DNA of 64,000 bases from an uncultured Lachnospiraceae bacterium. Its GTDB lineage: Bacteria > Bacillota > Clostridia > Lachnospirales > Lachnospiraceae. Position numbers and translations under genes: made by a program. Shown here piece after piece: positions 42,290 to 51,991 of the stretch; the first letter of the stretch is position 1; the number at the start of each line of letters is the position of its first letter. Location: contig CANQNE010000009.1 of NCBI GenBank assembly GCA_947625135.1, positions 1 to 64,000 of the forward strand. Reading direction: 5' to 3'. The notes beneath the pieces were generated by a model that had not been told where the DNA came from, did not search any database, and saw nothing but the letters and a program-made list of their open reading frames with translations.

Positions 42290-43669
42290 TTATTCAGCCT
42301 GGGCAAGGGGTTTGATCTGCTTCCTGTAAATTCTGACAAGAAATAAAATACTCAGGCAAACCGATACCGTCTCCGCAATGGGGAACGCCCACCACACATA
42401 ATCCACTTTTCCCAACTGGGCCAGCATAAAAGCGGCGGGAAGCAGCACCACCAGCTGACGGCATATTGAAACCGTCATGCTGTAGATCCCGTTTCCCAGA
42501 GACTGGAACACAGAGGAGCAGACGATCCCGAAGCCTGCGAACATAAAGGACAGGCTGATGGTCTGGAGAGCCGGGATCCCGATCTGCTGCATCTTTTCCG
42601 AAGCATCAAACAGACCCAGTATCCATTTGGGAGCAAGCTGAAATACAACCAGCCCGATCCACATCAGCACCACCGCGTAGATTGCACTGAGCTTGATGGT
42701 CCTGATCATGCGGTCCTTCTTTCTGGCTCCATAATTGTAAGCGATAATGGGCACCATACCGTTATTCAGGCCAAACACAGGCATAAACACAAAGCTCTGC
42801 ACCTTGAAATATACACCGAACACCGCCGTGGCAGTGGAGGTAAACCGGATCAGGATCAGATTCATCCCATAAGTCATAACGGAACCGATGGACGCCATGA
42901 TCATACTGGGCACACCTACCGCCAGCACCTGACGGATGATCTCCGGCCGCGGCCGGAATTTCCGAAAGCTGAGATCGATCTCTTTATTAAATTTCAGATT
43001 AAACAGGATACCCAGACATGCGGCCACCGTCTGCCCGACCACTGTTGCAAGCGCAGCGCCTGCCACACCCAGCTTGGGCATGCCCAGCAGGCCGAAAATA
43101 AAAATCGGATCCAGTATAATATTGACAATGGCGCCTGTGGCCTGGGTAACCATGGTATAGATGGTCTTTCCGGTGGACTGCAACATTCTCTCCATGATCA
43201 GCTGACCGAAAATACCGAAGGACATACAGCAGCAGATACGCACATAATCCGTCCCCGGCTCCGCGATAGAGGCGATCTTTGTCTGGCTGTACATAAAGGG
43301 CTTTGCCCCAGCTATACCGACCACAAAAAAGATGATAAAAACGATCACCATCAGAAAAATAGACTGTACCGCCGCCGCATTGGCCTGCTTCTGATTCTTT
43401 TCCCCGAGAGAACGGGATAACAGGGCGTTCATACCAACGCCAATGCCCGACCCTGCCGCAATCATCAGGTTCTGGATGGGAAAGGCGAGTGAGACCGCAG
43501 TCAGCGCGTCCTCACTGAGCCTTGACACAAAAATACTGTCCACCACATTGTAAAGCGCCTGCACCAGCATGGAAAGCATCAGCGGGATTGCCATGGAGAG
43601 CAGCAGCCTGTTGACAGGCATCACGCCCATTTTATTTTCTGTCATTTCCTTTGTTGTTTGTTGTTCCAT
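42290..43669 (-). CDS. MATE family efflux transporter
   Basis: 459 residues with twelve membrane segments in two related halves (NorM/DinF superfamily). The N-terminal half shows LLSMAIPLMLSMLVQALYNV and VDSIFVSRLSEDAL, the second half LNNGMVPIIAYNYGARKKDR, as in the family. It exports drugs or metabolites using a sodium or proton gradient; the substrate is unknown. It ends 44 bases before pyk. The 205 bases upstream hold a TATAAT but no clear -35. Confidence 0.92.
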   Translation of the reverse strand: MEQQTTKEMTENKMGVMPVNRLLLSMAIPLMLSMLVQALYNVVDSIFVSRLSEDALTAVSLAFPIQNLMIAAGSGIGVGMNALLSRSLGEKNQKQANAAAVQSIFLMVIVFIIFFVVGIAGAKPFMYSQTKIASIAEPGTDYVRICCCMSFGIFGQLIMERMLQSTGKTIYTMVTQATGAIVNIILDPIFIFGLLGMPKLGVAGAALATVVGQTVAACLGILFNLKFNKEIDLSFRKFRPRPEIIRQVLAVGVPSMIMASIGSVMTYGMNLILIRFTSTATAVFGVYFKVQSFVFMPVFGLNNGMVPIIAYNYGARKKDRMIRTIKLSAIYAVVLMWIGLVVFQLAPKWILGLFDASEKMQQIGIPALQTISLSFMFAGFGIVCSSVFQSLGNGIYSMTVSICRQLVVLLPAAFMLAQLGKVDYVWWAFPIAETVSVCLSILFLVRIYRKQIKPLAQAE

Positions 43670-43874
43670 ATTGATTCTTTCATCTCATTTCTGACATCGT
43701 GATAAGACGCCGCGAAATTATATCCCCAGCGCCTTACTTAATGATAACAATTCTTTTTTCTTTTTTCAACCTTATAATGGAAACTATAATGGAAACTGTC
43801 CTGCACTTCTTTGCAGAAATACGTCCTCAGTTCCTTATGCCGTCCTGCCCCGTCCGGAAGCCCTCTCCCAGCTG

Positions 43875-45278
43875 TCAGGAATTCACAAGGCCCTCCATCA
43901 GATCTAATATCGGATCCGCGTTGATAGAACTCAGATTATTGAGAAACAGAATATCTTTGATATCCTTTTCTTCAATAAGCCCCCGCAGGCTTCCTTTATA
44001 ATAGCGGTAATCAATAAAATAAATATCCTGATAATGATCTACCAGAAACGGGATAAAGGCGTTGGCATACGACTCCTTGATGACAAGGCAGCTGGAGCCG
44101 TCCGTGATCTGAGGATTGTGGATCTCACTGTAAGGATTGTCCCCGGCCACAAAAGCGGAATACATGGCGCTTTTCTGATAATCACTGGCATCCGCCACGA
44201 CTTTCCATTCATGCACGGTTCCGTCCCGCTCTGTATAAGTCATCTGATTGGTGCCGTTGGGAATGTAGGCCGTCACCTGATCCGGATTTTCCTGCAGCTC
44301 CAAAGACTGGCTGTCGCTATAAAAGGAGCCGAGGAACCCGTCAAACTCCATTTTCTGGAAGGAGTCCAGACTGTGGGGCTCCACGCCCTTCACTTTTGCA
44401 AACTCCTGATAAGCATAATAAGCCCCCAGCGCCGTCCAGTGATGATCTGTCCTGAAATACACATACTCGTCGGCATGGGCCCTGATATTGTCATAGACGG
44501 GAACCGCCTTCACCCGCTCATCCAGATTGGCAAAAATGTACTCCGCCGCCGCTTTCTGATCGCTGCTGCCCAGCTTCTCCTGCGCTTCGTCATTCAGAAC
44601 GATACCGGAATTCACCGGCGCAGGCAGCACATAAATGGTGCGCTGCTCCCCCAGCTGCGCCTGCAGCGTATTGATCAGTCTGCAGTACCGGTTCGAATAA
44701 TCCTGTACAAAATAAAACAGTCCAAACGCCCGTCCGTCCGTTATGTAAACATCTCCAAACACCTCCGGCACCACATCCGCGCCGACGAGGGATTCATCCA
44801 CGGCTGTGTCCGGCGCCTGCGTCTGGCTCTGGGGTTCCGGGGTAGACGCCTGCACTTCTTCTCCCGCTATGGCGTCCTCTCCTGTTGGGATCTGATCCCC
44901 CTTTTTCTGATCCTTCCCGGCTATGATCGTCTCTGACTGCAGACCATGGAGACGGTTCAGGGAAGCGTTCGCGGACAGCAGCTGCTCCCTCATGGGAAAG
45001 GTGTCCGCATACCAGGTATCCATTTCCGAAAAAAAAGTCCCGTCCCAGAATCTGGAAAAAGAAAAAGAAGGGAATTTAGCCAGCGTTCTTTTTTCTATCT
45101 GAGACACCTTCGGCCGCAGGGGAATCAAAATACCCATCACCGCAAATACCACCATCACCAGAAAGAATACGCCTATTCTGGCCAGCGCGGCGATATATGA
45201 ATTCTTTGCGTTTTTTTGTCCATGACCCCGGGCGTGTCCGCTGCCCTCACGTACTTTTTCCCCGTTGTTCCTTATCAT
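43875..45278 (-). CDS. DHHW family protein (AlgJ/AlgX-like O-acylation partner)
   Basis: About 467 residues. One N-terminal membrane anchor (about 25-48) is followed by an extracytoplasmic domain. The family motif RTDHHWTALGAYYAY is present, as in SGNH-like acetyltransferase partners of MBOAT proteins; later NPYSEIHNPQITDGSSCLVI and KESYANAF fit the same family. A low-complexity Gln/Thr/Pro/Ala segment (about 120-150) is likely a flexible spacer. GGAG six bases before the ATG at 45276-45278 supports that start. It follows the MBOAT gene; together they probably O-acylate a surface glycan or wall polymer. Confidence 0.88.
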   Translation of the reverse strand: MIRNNGEKVREGSGHARGHGQKNAKNSYIAALARIGVFFLVMVVFAVMGILIPLRPKVSQIEKRTLAKFPSFSFSRFWDGTFFSEMDTWYADTFPMREQLLSANASLNRLHGLQSETIIAGKDQKKGDQIPTGEDAIAGEEVQASTPEPQSQTQAPDTAVDESLVGADVVPEVFGDVYITDGRAFGLFYFVQDYSNRYCRLINTLQAQLGEQRTIYVLPAPVNSGIVLNDEAQEKLGSSDQKAAAEYIFANLDERVKAVPVYDNIRAHADEYVYFRTDHHWTALGAYYAYQEFAKVKGVEPHSLDSFQKMEFDGFLGSFYSDSQSLELQENPDQVTAYIPNGTNQMTYTERDGTVHEWKVVADASDYQKSAMYSAFVAGDNPYSEIHNPQITDGSSCLVIKESYANAFIPFLVDHYQDIYFIDYRYYKGSLRGLIEEKDIKDILFLNNLSSINADPILDLMEGLVNS

Positions 45279-45423
45279 TTTGATCTCCATTCCGGAGCGT
45301 TTACGCGACGAAGCGACGCGAACCTTCTGTTCGCATCCGCTATCAGGAATATCTGTGACGCCCCGACACAAATATCTGATCGAAAAGCCGGCACATCAGC
45401 GCGGTTTTTCAATTTTATCCTCA

Positions 45424-46860
45424 TTAAAACTGAAAATAGATAAAGGGATTATAGCTGTCCCCTACCAGCGCCATTACCGAAAGAATCAGAAACGCGGGAG
45501 GCAGGAGTACTTCAAACACATAATAGACCGCCGGTACGTAAAAACGCTTTGTCCATAGCTCCTTCCATGCCTGCACCAGCTTTTTTGCAAGGGGCGTGAC
45601 TGCAAGGACCGCCACTGCCAGAAAGAACAATTCGTTTTTGATCTGCACGGAAGTAACCATATTGATGAACCCATTGCCGTTCAGCCCGAACATCCCCTGA
45701 AATACCGCCCCGATCTCCGACAGGCTCTCAAACCGGAACAATACCCATCCGAAATATACCACCAGCACAAGGTAAACGTGGGAACATACTTTGGGCAGTT
45801 TGTCCAGCAGCGGGCCCAGAAGATATTTTTCTATTACGAGGAAAACAAAGAAATACAATCCCCACAAAATGAAATTCCAGCTCGCGCCGTGCCAGAGTCC
45901 CGTCAGGAACCAGACGATAAACAGATTCAGCACGCGCCTCGGCTCCCCTTTGCGGTTGCCGCCCAAAGGAATGTAGACATAATCCCGGAAAAACGTGCTG
46001 AGGGAGATGTGCCATCTCCGCCAGAAATCCGTGACGGACACCGCCGTGTAAGGGTAATTAAAATTCTCTTTGTAGTGAAAACCGATCATCCTTCCCATGC
46101 CAATGGCCATATCCGAGTATGCCGAGAAATCCAGATAGATCTGCAGCATATAAAAAAGCATCCCCGCCCAGAGGGCCGCCGCAGGCGCCTGACGGATCGC
46201 CTCGGCGCCGGACGGCAGCAAGGTATCCGCAACCTTGGCGCAGGAATTGGCCAGAATCGCTTTTTTGGCCAGTCCTGCCGCAAACCGGCCAATCCCCTCC
46301 GACATAGAACGAACATCCATGGTCCGGTGGGCAATCTCCCTGTTGATATCCCGGTAACGGATGATCGGCCCGGCAATACACTGATGAAACATGGACGCAT
46401 ACAGCAAAAGCAGCCAGTATTTGCGCTGGGCATGGATCTCTTCTCTGTAAACATCAATGACATAGGATAACAGTTGGAAGGTATAGAAGGAAATACCGAT
46501 GGGCAGCACAATATTGGGCACTTCCTTTGGAAAGCCCGTGAGCCCGTGAAGATTTTCAAGAAAAAAGCCTGTGTATTTAAAAATTCCCAGAAGCCCCAGC
46601 ATCAATACACAGCACACCGCCAGCGCCGTCTTTCTCTGGCGGCGGCTTCCGCTTCCCTCGATGACAAGCCCGCTAAACCAGCAGATCGCCGTCATAGCCA
46701 GCAGCAAAAGCAGATATCTGGGCCCGCCCCACATATAAAAAATAAGGGAAAAGACCAGCATCACAATATTTTTTTGCCTGATGGTCCTTGCAAAAAACAG
46801 ATACACGATCAAATTCAGTGTTAAAAATACAAAAACAAATAATAAACTGGAAAAAACCAT
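45424..46860 (-). CDS. MBOAT family O-acyltransferase (AlgI/DltB-like)
   Basis: 478 residues with about ten to eleven membrane segments. The catalytic histidine lies in LTGLWHGASWNFILWG, and FWRRWHISLSTFFRDYVYIP and FNYPYTAVSVTDF are family hallmarks. It carries an acyl group across the membrane for transfer to a glycan by its DHHW partner 145 bases downstream. The ribosome site before the ATG at 46858-46860 is weak; an earlier in-frame start would add 22 polar residues not expected in the family. Confidence 0.92.
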   Translation of the reverse strand: MVFSSLLFVFVFLTLNLIVYLFFARTIRQKNIVMLVFSLIFYMWGGPRYLLLLLAMTAICWFSGLVIEGSGSRRQRKTALAVCCVLMLGLLGIFKYTGFFLENLHGLTGFPKEVPNIVLPIGISFYTFQLLSYVIDVYREEIHAQRKYWLLLLYASMFHQCIAGPIIRYRDINREIAHRTMDVRSMSEGIGRFAAGLAKKAILANSCAKVADTLLPSGAEAIRQAPAAALWAGMLFYMLQIYLDFSAYSDMAIGMGRMIGFHYKENFNYPYTAVSVTDFWRRWHISLSTFFRDYVYIPLGGNRKGEPRRVLNLFIVWFLTGLWHGASWNFILWGLYFFVFLVIEKYLLGPLLDKLPKVCSHVYLVLVVYFGWVLFRFESLSEIGAVFQGMFGLNGNGFINMVTSVQIKNELFFLAVAVLAVTPLAKKLVQAWKELWTKRFYVPAVYYVFEVLLPPAFLILSVMALVGDSYNPFIYFQF

Positions 46861-47010
46861 GAAAAACGCTCTTTTCTGCCCTTTGATTTTATAGCAGATC
46901 AAAATCCTGCGTTCCCATTCTAACAAAATTCTACATATTTCTCAATAACTTTAACGGAATTGACTATTATTTTTCCATTTATATTTTTTTAAATTTTTTT
47001 AAATTTATTG

Positions 47011-47039
47011 TTGACAACAGAATGGCTTTCATGTATTAT
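47011..47039 (+). promoter_or_regulatory. Promoter of tRNA-Gly
   Basis: TTGACA (47011-47016) and TATTAT (47034-47039), 17-base spacing, about 65 bases upstream of the tRNA. Confidence 0.75.
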
Positions 47040-47106
47040 ATGTCTTGTGCTTGAGATGAGCGCATCGCTCTCATGGCAGGCACTTCATTGAAGATTTTTA
47101 TCTTTT

Positions 47107-47178
47107 GCGCGAGTGGCTCAGTGGTGGAGTATCGCCTTGCCAAGGCGAGGGTCGCGGGTTCGAATCCCGTCTCGCGCT
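47107..47178 (+). tRNA. tRNA-Gly (anticodon GCC)
   Basis: The acceptor arms GCGCGAG (47107-47113) and CTCGCGC (47171-47177) pair fully. The anticodon loop is TTGCCAA (47137-47143) with GCC at 47139-47141. The T arm has GGTTCGAATCC. The discriminator is T, as usual for tRNA-Gly. CCA is not encoded; TTT follows. Confidence 0.97.
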
Positions 47179-47181
47179 TTT

Positions 47182-47214
47182 AAAACGCCCTGTTTCAGGG
47201 CGTTTTTGTTTTTT
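47182..47214 (+). terminator. Terminator of tRNA-Gly
   Basis: AACGCCCTG ttt CAGGGCGTT followed by TTTGTTTTTT. A second hairpin, ATCCGAA...TTCGGAT with a T run, follows at about 47218-47258. Confidence 0.88.
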
Positions 47215-47283
47215 GAGATCCGAAACCGTTCCGTGGAATGTTCGGATTTCTTTTTTTGCCTTTTGGCGTCCCCATGTCACGGA

Positions 47284-48333
47284 TCATACCAGATAATGCC
47301 TGAAAAACGGTATTTTAGACAGGACAAATACAAGCAAAAGCGAAATCCCGGCGCAAATCAATGCAATGACGGGCACACAGAGAACCGGGCAGAATGAATC
47401 CGGCACCAGGCCAATCCGAAAGATCCCATATAAAATCAGCATGTGTACTGCATAAATTCCGAAAGAATATTTTGAAAAAGCAGTTGCCGCTTTTCTGCAC
47501 CACTGCAGCTTTTCGCCATGGGTCTGAAAGAATGTAAATACCGCCATGCTCCAGAACAGAACCCCGCAAAACGTATAGTTACAATAATCTTCTATATAGG
47601 CATTGCCCCGCATGCTTACATACCAGGTAAGCACGATGCTCACAGCAAGTCCGAACACTCCCAATACATAACAGCCCGTCCTCCCGCGTTTTGTCAGAGG
47701 ATATTTTACTAAATAGTGTCCCAGCAAAAAATACCCGGTATAGCCTGCTGCGATATGTATGTTCAGTTTATCCACATTGTTTTGGATAAACGGCAGTTTC
47801 CCGCCGACTGTGCTGTACAGAGAGCCAAAGATCAGGCACAATACAAGAAAGTACAGCAGGTGCTTTTGTGCTGCCCCCTGCAAAAAACATTTCAATACCG
47901 GCACGATCATATACAGTCCGATCATAGCATAGACAAACCAAAAATGAATCTGCGTATTTCCCGACAGAACCTGCAGTATCGCATTCTTTATTACCGACAG
48001 GCTCATGGTCTGTCCGTCTGTCACCAATAGATTATAAAACTGATATACCAAAGACCAGAACAGCAAAAATATAACAAGCCGCAAAATATTATGGGTATAC
48101 AGCCGTTTGATATTACATACTTTCCTGTCGTCCAAAAACAGCGCGCCGGAGATCATAAAAAATATGGGCACGCAAAACTTTACAATACCGGAGTATATAA
48201 GAAATGTGATCCATGGGGGCGTTCCCACATCGCCGTATAAATTATTGCCTGCAACATGAATGAATATTACCGAAAAGGTTGCGATCGCACGTAACAGGTC
48301 CAGATAATAGATTCTACTTGTTTGTTTTTCCAT
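47284..48333 (-). CDS. Acyltransferase 3 family membrane protein
   Basis: 349 residues with about ten membrane segments. The opening SRIYYLDLLRAIATFSVIFIHVAGN carries the conserved His and Arg of acyltransferase 3 (OafA, NodX) proteins. Such enzymes add acetyl or succinyl groups to sugars of surface polymers. It lies near the MBOAT-DHHW pair but in a separate unit beyond the tRNA. The substrate is unknown. Confidence 0.88.
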   Translation of the reverse strand: MEKQTSRIYYLDLLRAIATFSVIFIHVAGNNLYGDVGTPPWITFLIYSGIVKFCVPIFFMISGALFLDDRKVCNIKRLYTHNILRLVIFLLFWSLVYQFYNLLVTDGQTMSLSVIKNAILQVLSGNTQIHFWFVYAMIGLYMIVPVLKCFLQGAAQKHLLYFLVLCLIFGSLYSTVGGKLPFIQNNVDKLNIHIAAGYTGYFLLGHYLVKYPLTKRGRTGCYVLGVFGLAVSIVLTWYVSMRGNAYIEDYCNYTFCGVLFWSMAVFTFFQTHGEKLQWCRKAATAFSKYSFGIYAVHMLILYGIFRIGLVPDSFCPVLCVPVIALICAGISLLLVFVLSKIPFFRHYLV

Positions 48334-48388
48334 ATATATATTTCTTTCGTCAGATTATTCAATGTCGTTTGCTGTATCCCGACGGCTT

Positions 48389-49072
48389 TTAGTATCTGCC
48401 ATCAGATCTATGCTGGAGCCGGTCATAGATACCGTCTGCATCCACCCCCGGATGCGTGACGATCAGCCGGCAGATCTGCTCCGTCAGTTTCTCACTGACT
48501 CCATGCTTTGCTGCAATCAAGGCAACAGGCTTTTTCTTGTTCATATCCCTTGCAATGGCCCTGATGATCTCCTTTTCCCGTCCTACAGGAAGGCTTTCCG
48601 GTTTTTCACTGCTCCCGATGGTTTCCACATCGATCCGCTGCACCTGATAAGAACCGTCTTCTTCGGTTTCGATCACCGCCATCGTCAGGGGCAGCGTAAA
48701 GCGCCGCAAACCGCAGGCGCCGGGATTCAGCCATAGCTGCCCGTTTTCCATTTTTTCTGTATAGATATGTGTATGTCCGTACACAATGATATCCCTGTCA
48801 GAAACATCTTCACAGATCCGGTTTTTGTTATGGATCATATAAAACTTCAGTCCGAACAGCTGAAAGCGATGGGTTTTTCCAATCATCTCCGCCCAATGGC
48901 CGTCATTGTTGCCCCGCACAGTATAGAGAGGCCCCATTGCGGCCAGCTCATCCAAAATCCTCCGGTTATCCACATCCCCGCCGTGCAGGATAGCCTGACA
49001 GGTCTTCAGCACTTCCTTTACCTCCGGCCTCAGCAGTCCATGGGTATCTGAAATCACTCCGATTCTTTTCAT
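48389..49072 (-). CDS. Calcineurin-like metallophosphoesterase with C-terminal extension
   Basis: 227 residues. The first 150 are a YfcE/MJ0936-type phosphodiesterase: D9 and H11 (SDTHG), D33 (GGDVD), N56 and D57 (RGNNDG), H81 and the GHTH set (H100, H102) provide the two-metal site. The last 70 residues, after a Ser/Glu linker, are a basic helical piece (VALIAAKHGVSEKLTEQICR) not part of the core; it resembles a small helix-turn-helix-like domain, which is unusual for the family. The substrate is unknown. Confidence 0.85.
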   Translation of the reverse strand: MKRIGVISDTHGLLRPEVKEVLKTCQAILHGGDVDNRRILDELAAMGPLYTVRGNNDGHWAEMIGKTHRFQLFGLKFYMIHNKNRICEDVSDRDIIVYGHTHIYTEKMENGQLWLNPGACGLRRFTLPLTMAVIETEEDGSYQVQRIDVETIGSSEKPESLPVGREKEIIRAIARDMNKKKPVALIAAKHGVSEKLTEQICRLIVTHPGVDADGIYDRLQHRSDGRY

Positions 49073-49116
49073 ATCCGCACTCCGATTTTGCCCTACTTGT
49101 TTCCCTTATGTTCGCC

Positions 49117-50310
49117 TTATTCACTCTGCTGCCCGCCGGCATCCTTCACCGGCGCGACTGCTGCCCTGCTGGTAACAGTGACAGACGGATCGCCAGTAAA
49201 CAGCCCAAATTCATAACCCCGTTCCCTTGCTTCTATGATAAATTCCTTCAACATCTCTGCGTTGCCCCGGTTAACCGCATGAAACAGATAGATGGCGCCG
49301 GGATGCAGCTCATCTAACGCCGCCTGAAGCATGTCGGAGGCACTCATCGGGCTCGATTCATCATAATCTCTGCAGGCAAAACTCCAAAACAGGCTGTGAT
49401 AATTCAGGTTATTGACCAATGCAAGGGACTGCTCGTTGAATGTCCCTGATGGATAGCGCCATAGCCACATTTTGTAATTATAATTTTCCAGCATATAGTT
49501 GTGTACTTCCACTACCTCTTTGCGCTGCTCTTCCAGAGACTCCGCCGCAACGCCATGATTCGGATGATTGATACTGTGATTTCCAACAATATGGCCCTCA
49601 TCGATCATACGCTGCACCAATTCCCGGTTTTCCTCAACATAGGTCATCAGAACAAAAAATATAGCCGGGCAGTCCGTTTCTTTCAGTATATCCAAAATAG
49701 GCCCTGTATTTCCCGTCTCATATCCCTCGTCAAAGGTAAGATAAATGATCTTTTCCTCCGTAGGGACAACAAAATGCGCATGATACTTCCCGTAAATCTC
49801 CTGATAATACAGGACGTCCGCCGGACGATTGCTCTCATCACGGTCGGGCCCATAACCCCAGTCGATCAATTCAGTATCCAACGACTCCAGATCTTCCACC
49901 GGCTCGTTCTGAACTTCGATCTGCAGCGGAAGAGACGGTCCCTCCGGCTCCTCCGTGGCAGGCTCCGCCGTCTGGCTCAGCGCCGTCACTGCTCCATCTT
50001 TATCAGTATTTCCGGCGTTTTCCTTTTCATCATGTCCCTTTCCCTTCGTCAGCGCATATATGCCGCTTCCTGCAAGCAGGACGACCAGCGCCACAGCCAG
50101 CGCCATCACTCCTATTAAGATCTTGCGCATACGTTCTCGTTTTCTTTTTCTATCCAGGATCTGCTTTCTGTAGCGGGCATCCGCCCTCGGATCCGTCTTT
50201 CTCTTCTCCTCCGGATCTGTTTCCTCGTTTTTTTCCGACGGTATCTCCATCTTCAGTTTCGGCCATTGTCGGTTTTCTTCGCCAGACGTAATCCGTCTAT
50301 CGTCATTCAA
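49117..50310 (-). CDS. Polysaccharide deacetylase, PdaA-like (delta-lactam de-N-acetylase)
   Basis: 397 residues. A highly charged cytosolic start (1-61), one membrane anchor (about 62-87) and an acidic linker precede the NodB domain. The motifs are LTFDEGYE (D194) and the zinc histidines in GNHSINHPNH (H245, H249); the Glu in TFDEG and the overall match point to PdaA, which removes N-acetyl from muramic acid during spore cortex synthesis. The long N-terminal charged tail is unlike Bacillus PdaA. GGAGG lies about 13 bases before the ATG, longer than usual. Confidence 0.9.
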   Translation of the reverse strand: MNDDRRITSGEENRQWPKLKMEIPSEKNEETDPEEKRKTDPRADARYRKQILDRKRKRERMRKILIGVMALAVALVVLLAGSGIYALTKGKGHDEKENAGNTDKDGAVTALSQTAEPATEEPEGPSLPLQIEVQNEPVEDLESLDTELIDWGYGPDRDESNRPADVLYYQEIYGKYHAHFVVPTEEKIIYLTFDEGYETGNTGPILDILKETDCPAIFFVLMTYVEENRELVQRMIDEGHIVGNHSINHPNHGVAAESLEEQRKEVVEVHNYMLENYNYKMWLWRYPSGTFNEQSLALVNNLNYHSLFWSFACRDYDESSPMSASDMLQAALDELHPGAIYLFHAVNRGNAEMLKEFIIEARERGYEFGLFTGDPSVTVTSRAAVAPVKDAGGQQSE

Positions 50311-50435
50311 TTATTTTTTCCTCCGTATCATCACTCTATGTACTGTTTCACAAAGTATTGCCAATGAAATGTGTTCAAATACCAACTCTATTTAGATATG
50401 ATAATAGCATATTTCTGATATGGCGTCAATTTACC

Positions 50436-50841
50436 CGTCAGGAATACAGAAGCCATATTATCTGCAATCACAGGGAATCAGATCTGACATACGAAGGAGA
50501 GTCCGTTTATAACTACCTTCAGGTAAAAGAGGATGAGGAAAATGTGGTCTTGTCCACCAATGTACTCTTCGGGGTACAGTCCATATTGAAAAAATGACCG
50601 GCTTACAGGCACATACACCGCCCAATGCAGCCGCTATTTCGACAATCTGAACATTGAGGGCATAGAGATCGACGAGAAGATCACAAAGCTGGCCAAACAA
50701 TATTTTGCGCTTACAGACGATCAGGCTCCTGTGGAGCTTCTCGGCATGCGGATGATCGATGATCTGATCAAAGAAGAAGTCCGCTATTACAAACATATTT
50801 ACAGGGAACAGGGACTCAGCGGGCTTCTGGAGGCACTGTGA
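50436..50841 (+). pseudogene. Collapsed spermidine synthase gene (C-terminal catalytic part)
   Basis: Two frames carry clear pieces of a spermidine synthase domain. Frame one gives ICNHRESDLTYEGESVYNYL up to VLFGVQSILKK. After a one-base shift near 50596 the next frame gives TGTYTAQCSRYFDNLNIEGI and EIDEKITKLAKQYF, then jumps to the C-terminal end LTDDQAPVELLGMRMIDDLI. The segment holding the start of the SAM-binding motif (GxGxG) and the long central part with the catalytic Asp are missing, so at least two internal deletions plus a frameshift occurred. No start codon or ribosome site remains. Confidence 0.75.
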
Positions 50842-50852
50842 CCCCGGCTCTG

Positions 50853-51980
50853 TTATCTCACGATCTTTTCAAAAATAATGCTGCGTTTGATGTCAACTGC
50901 TTTGTAAGGACACAGTTCCTGACAGCAGAAGCACCGGATGCAGTTCTTTTTATGGATAAACGCTTTCTTGTTTTCCAATGTAATGGTCTTTGCAGGGCAG
51001 CTGCGGGCGCACTGTCCACAGCCGACGCAAACGCTCTGATCGATAACCGGACGGGGCTTCAAAAAAGGCGGGATCATCTTGATCAGTCTTGGCAGCTTCT
51101 GGGATTTTGGCTCCGCAAAATCCGTTACAGCCAGCTCCTGGATCGGCGTGCCGATGATATCCAGATCTTTTGCCGTCTCCGGGCATAATCCCCGCTTCTT
51201 TTCCAGCTGGATCATTTCCACTGTGTTCCCGAAGCCGATCATCTCACAGCAGGCCAGATCCAGCGCATAAGGGCTTTTGCTGGTGAGCAGCGCGTTCATC
51301 CTGCGGGGCGTACCCGTTCCGGGCCCTTCTCCTTCCATGGCAAGGATGGCGTCGCAGACTGTGATCACCGGTTTTTGGCTGCAGACCGCCTGACACAGAT
51401 CAATGAGCATCTGCGCAAATGTCGTGGAGTTGCTGAATCGGGCGTGCATTTCTATCTTTTCGCCTCCGGGCACCACGCCAAACAGGTTTTTCACCCCATT
51501 GGTCATCTTTGTCAGCGCATGGCTTTTCAGTTTACATAAGTTCACCACGATATCTCCCTGACAAATGGGCGTAATGATGTGGAAGCCTTTGCAGACTACG
51601 CCGTCGGGAGCGGATACATCCTGACTGGATACATCGTAATTGAATCTCGCGCCTGCCGCCTCCGCTTCTTCCATAAATCCCGACGCCTTATATGCCTCCC
51701 GGAGCGCATGTTCCGTATATATTCCGGCCGGACTTTCCGCAATCGTCACCTCTGCACCCCAGGAGATCAGAAGCTCGATCACTGCCATCGCCACGGCAGG
51801 ATGGGTAGTCACCGCTTTATCCGGTTCTCTTCTTGAAAGCAGGTTGGGTTTTACTGTCACCCGCTTTTCCGCAAAAAAAGAGGGAGGGATCTGCAGACTG
51901 TCAAAATGACTCCGGATCACTTTTTTCAGCTGTTCCTTATCATATTCCGTACATTTTGAAACCGCTACCGCCTTTTCCAT
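50853..51980 (-). CDS. DUF362 protein with two 4Fe-4S clusters
   Basis: 375 residues. The DUF362 domain covers about 1-290 (VTVKPNLLSRREPDKAVTTH, NLCKLKSHALTKMTNGVKNL, GEGPGTGTPR). The C-terminal ferredoxin has two cluster motifs, CVGCGQCARSCP and CIRCFCCQELCP. Such proteins are suspected redox enzymes or electron carriers; the reaction is unknown. GGAGG with 5-base spacing selects the ATG at 51978-51980. It follows the HD hydrolase gene by 11 bases. Confidence 0.9.
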   Translation of the reverse strand: MEKAVAVSKCTEYDKEQLKKVIRSHFDSLQIPPSFFAEKRVTVKPNLLSRREPDKAVTTHPAVAMAVIELLISWGAEVTIAESPAGIYTEHALREAYKASGFMEEAEAAGARFNYDVSSQDVSAPDGVVCKGFHIITPICQGDIVVNLCKLKSHALTKMTNGVKNLFGVVPGGEKIEMHARFSNSTTFAQMLIDLCQAVCSQKPVITVCDAILAMEGEGPGTGTPRRMNALLTSKSPYALDLACCEMIGFGNTVEMIQLEKKRGLCPETAKDLDIIGTPIQELAVTDFAEPKSQKLPRLIKMIPPFLKPRPVIDQSVCVGCGQCARSCPAKTITLENKKAFIHKKNCIRCFCCQELCPYKAVDIKRSIIFEKIVR

Positions 51981-51991
51981 GTCAACCTCCA

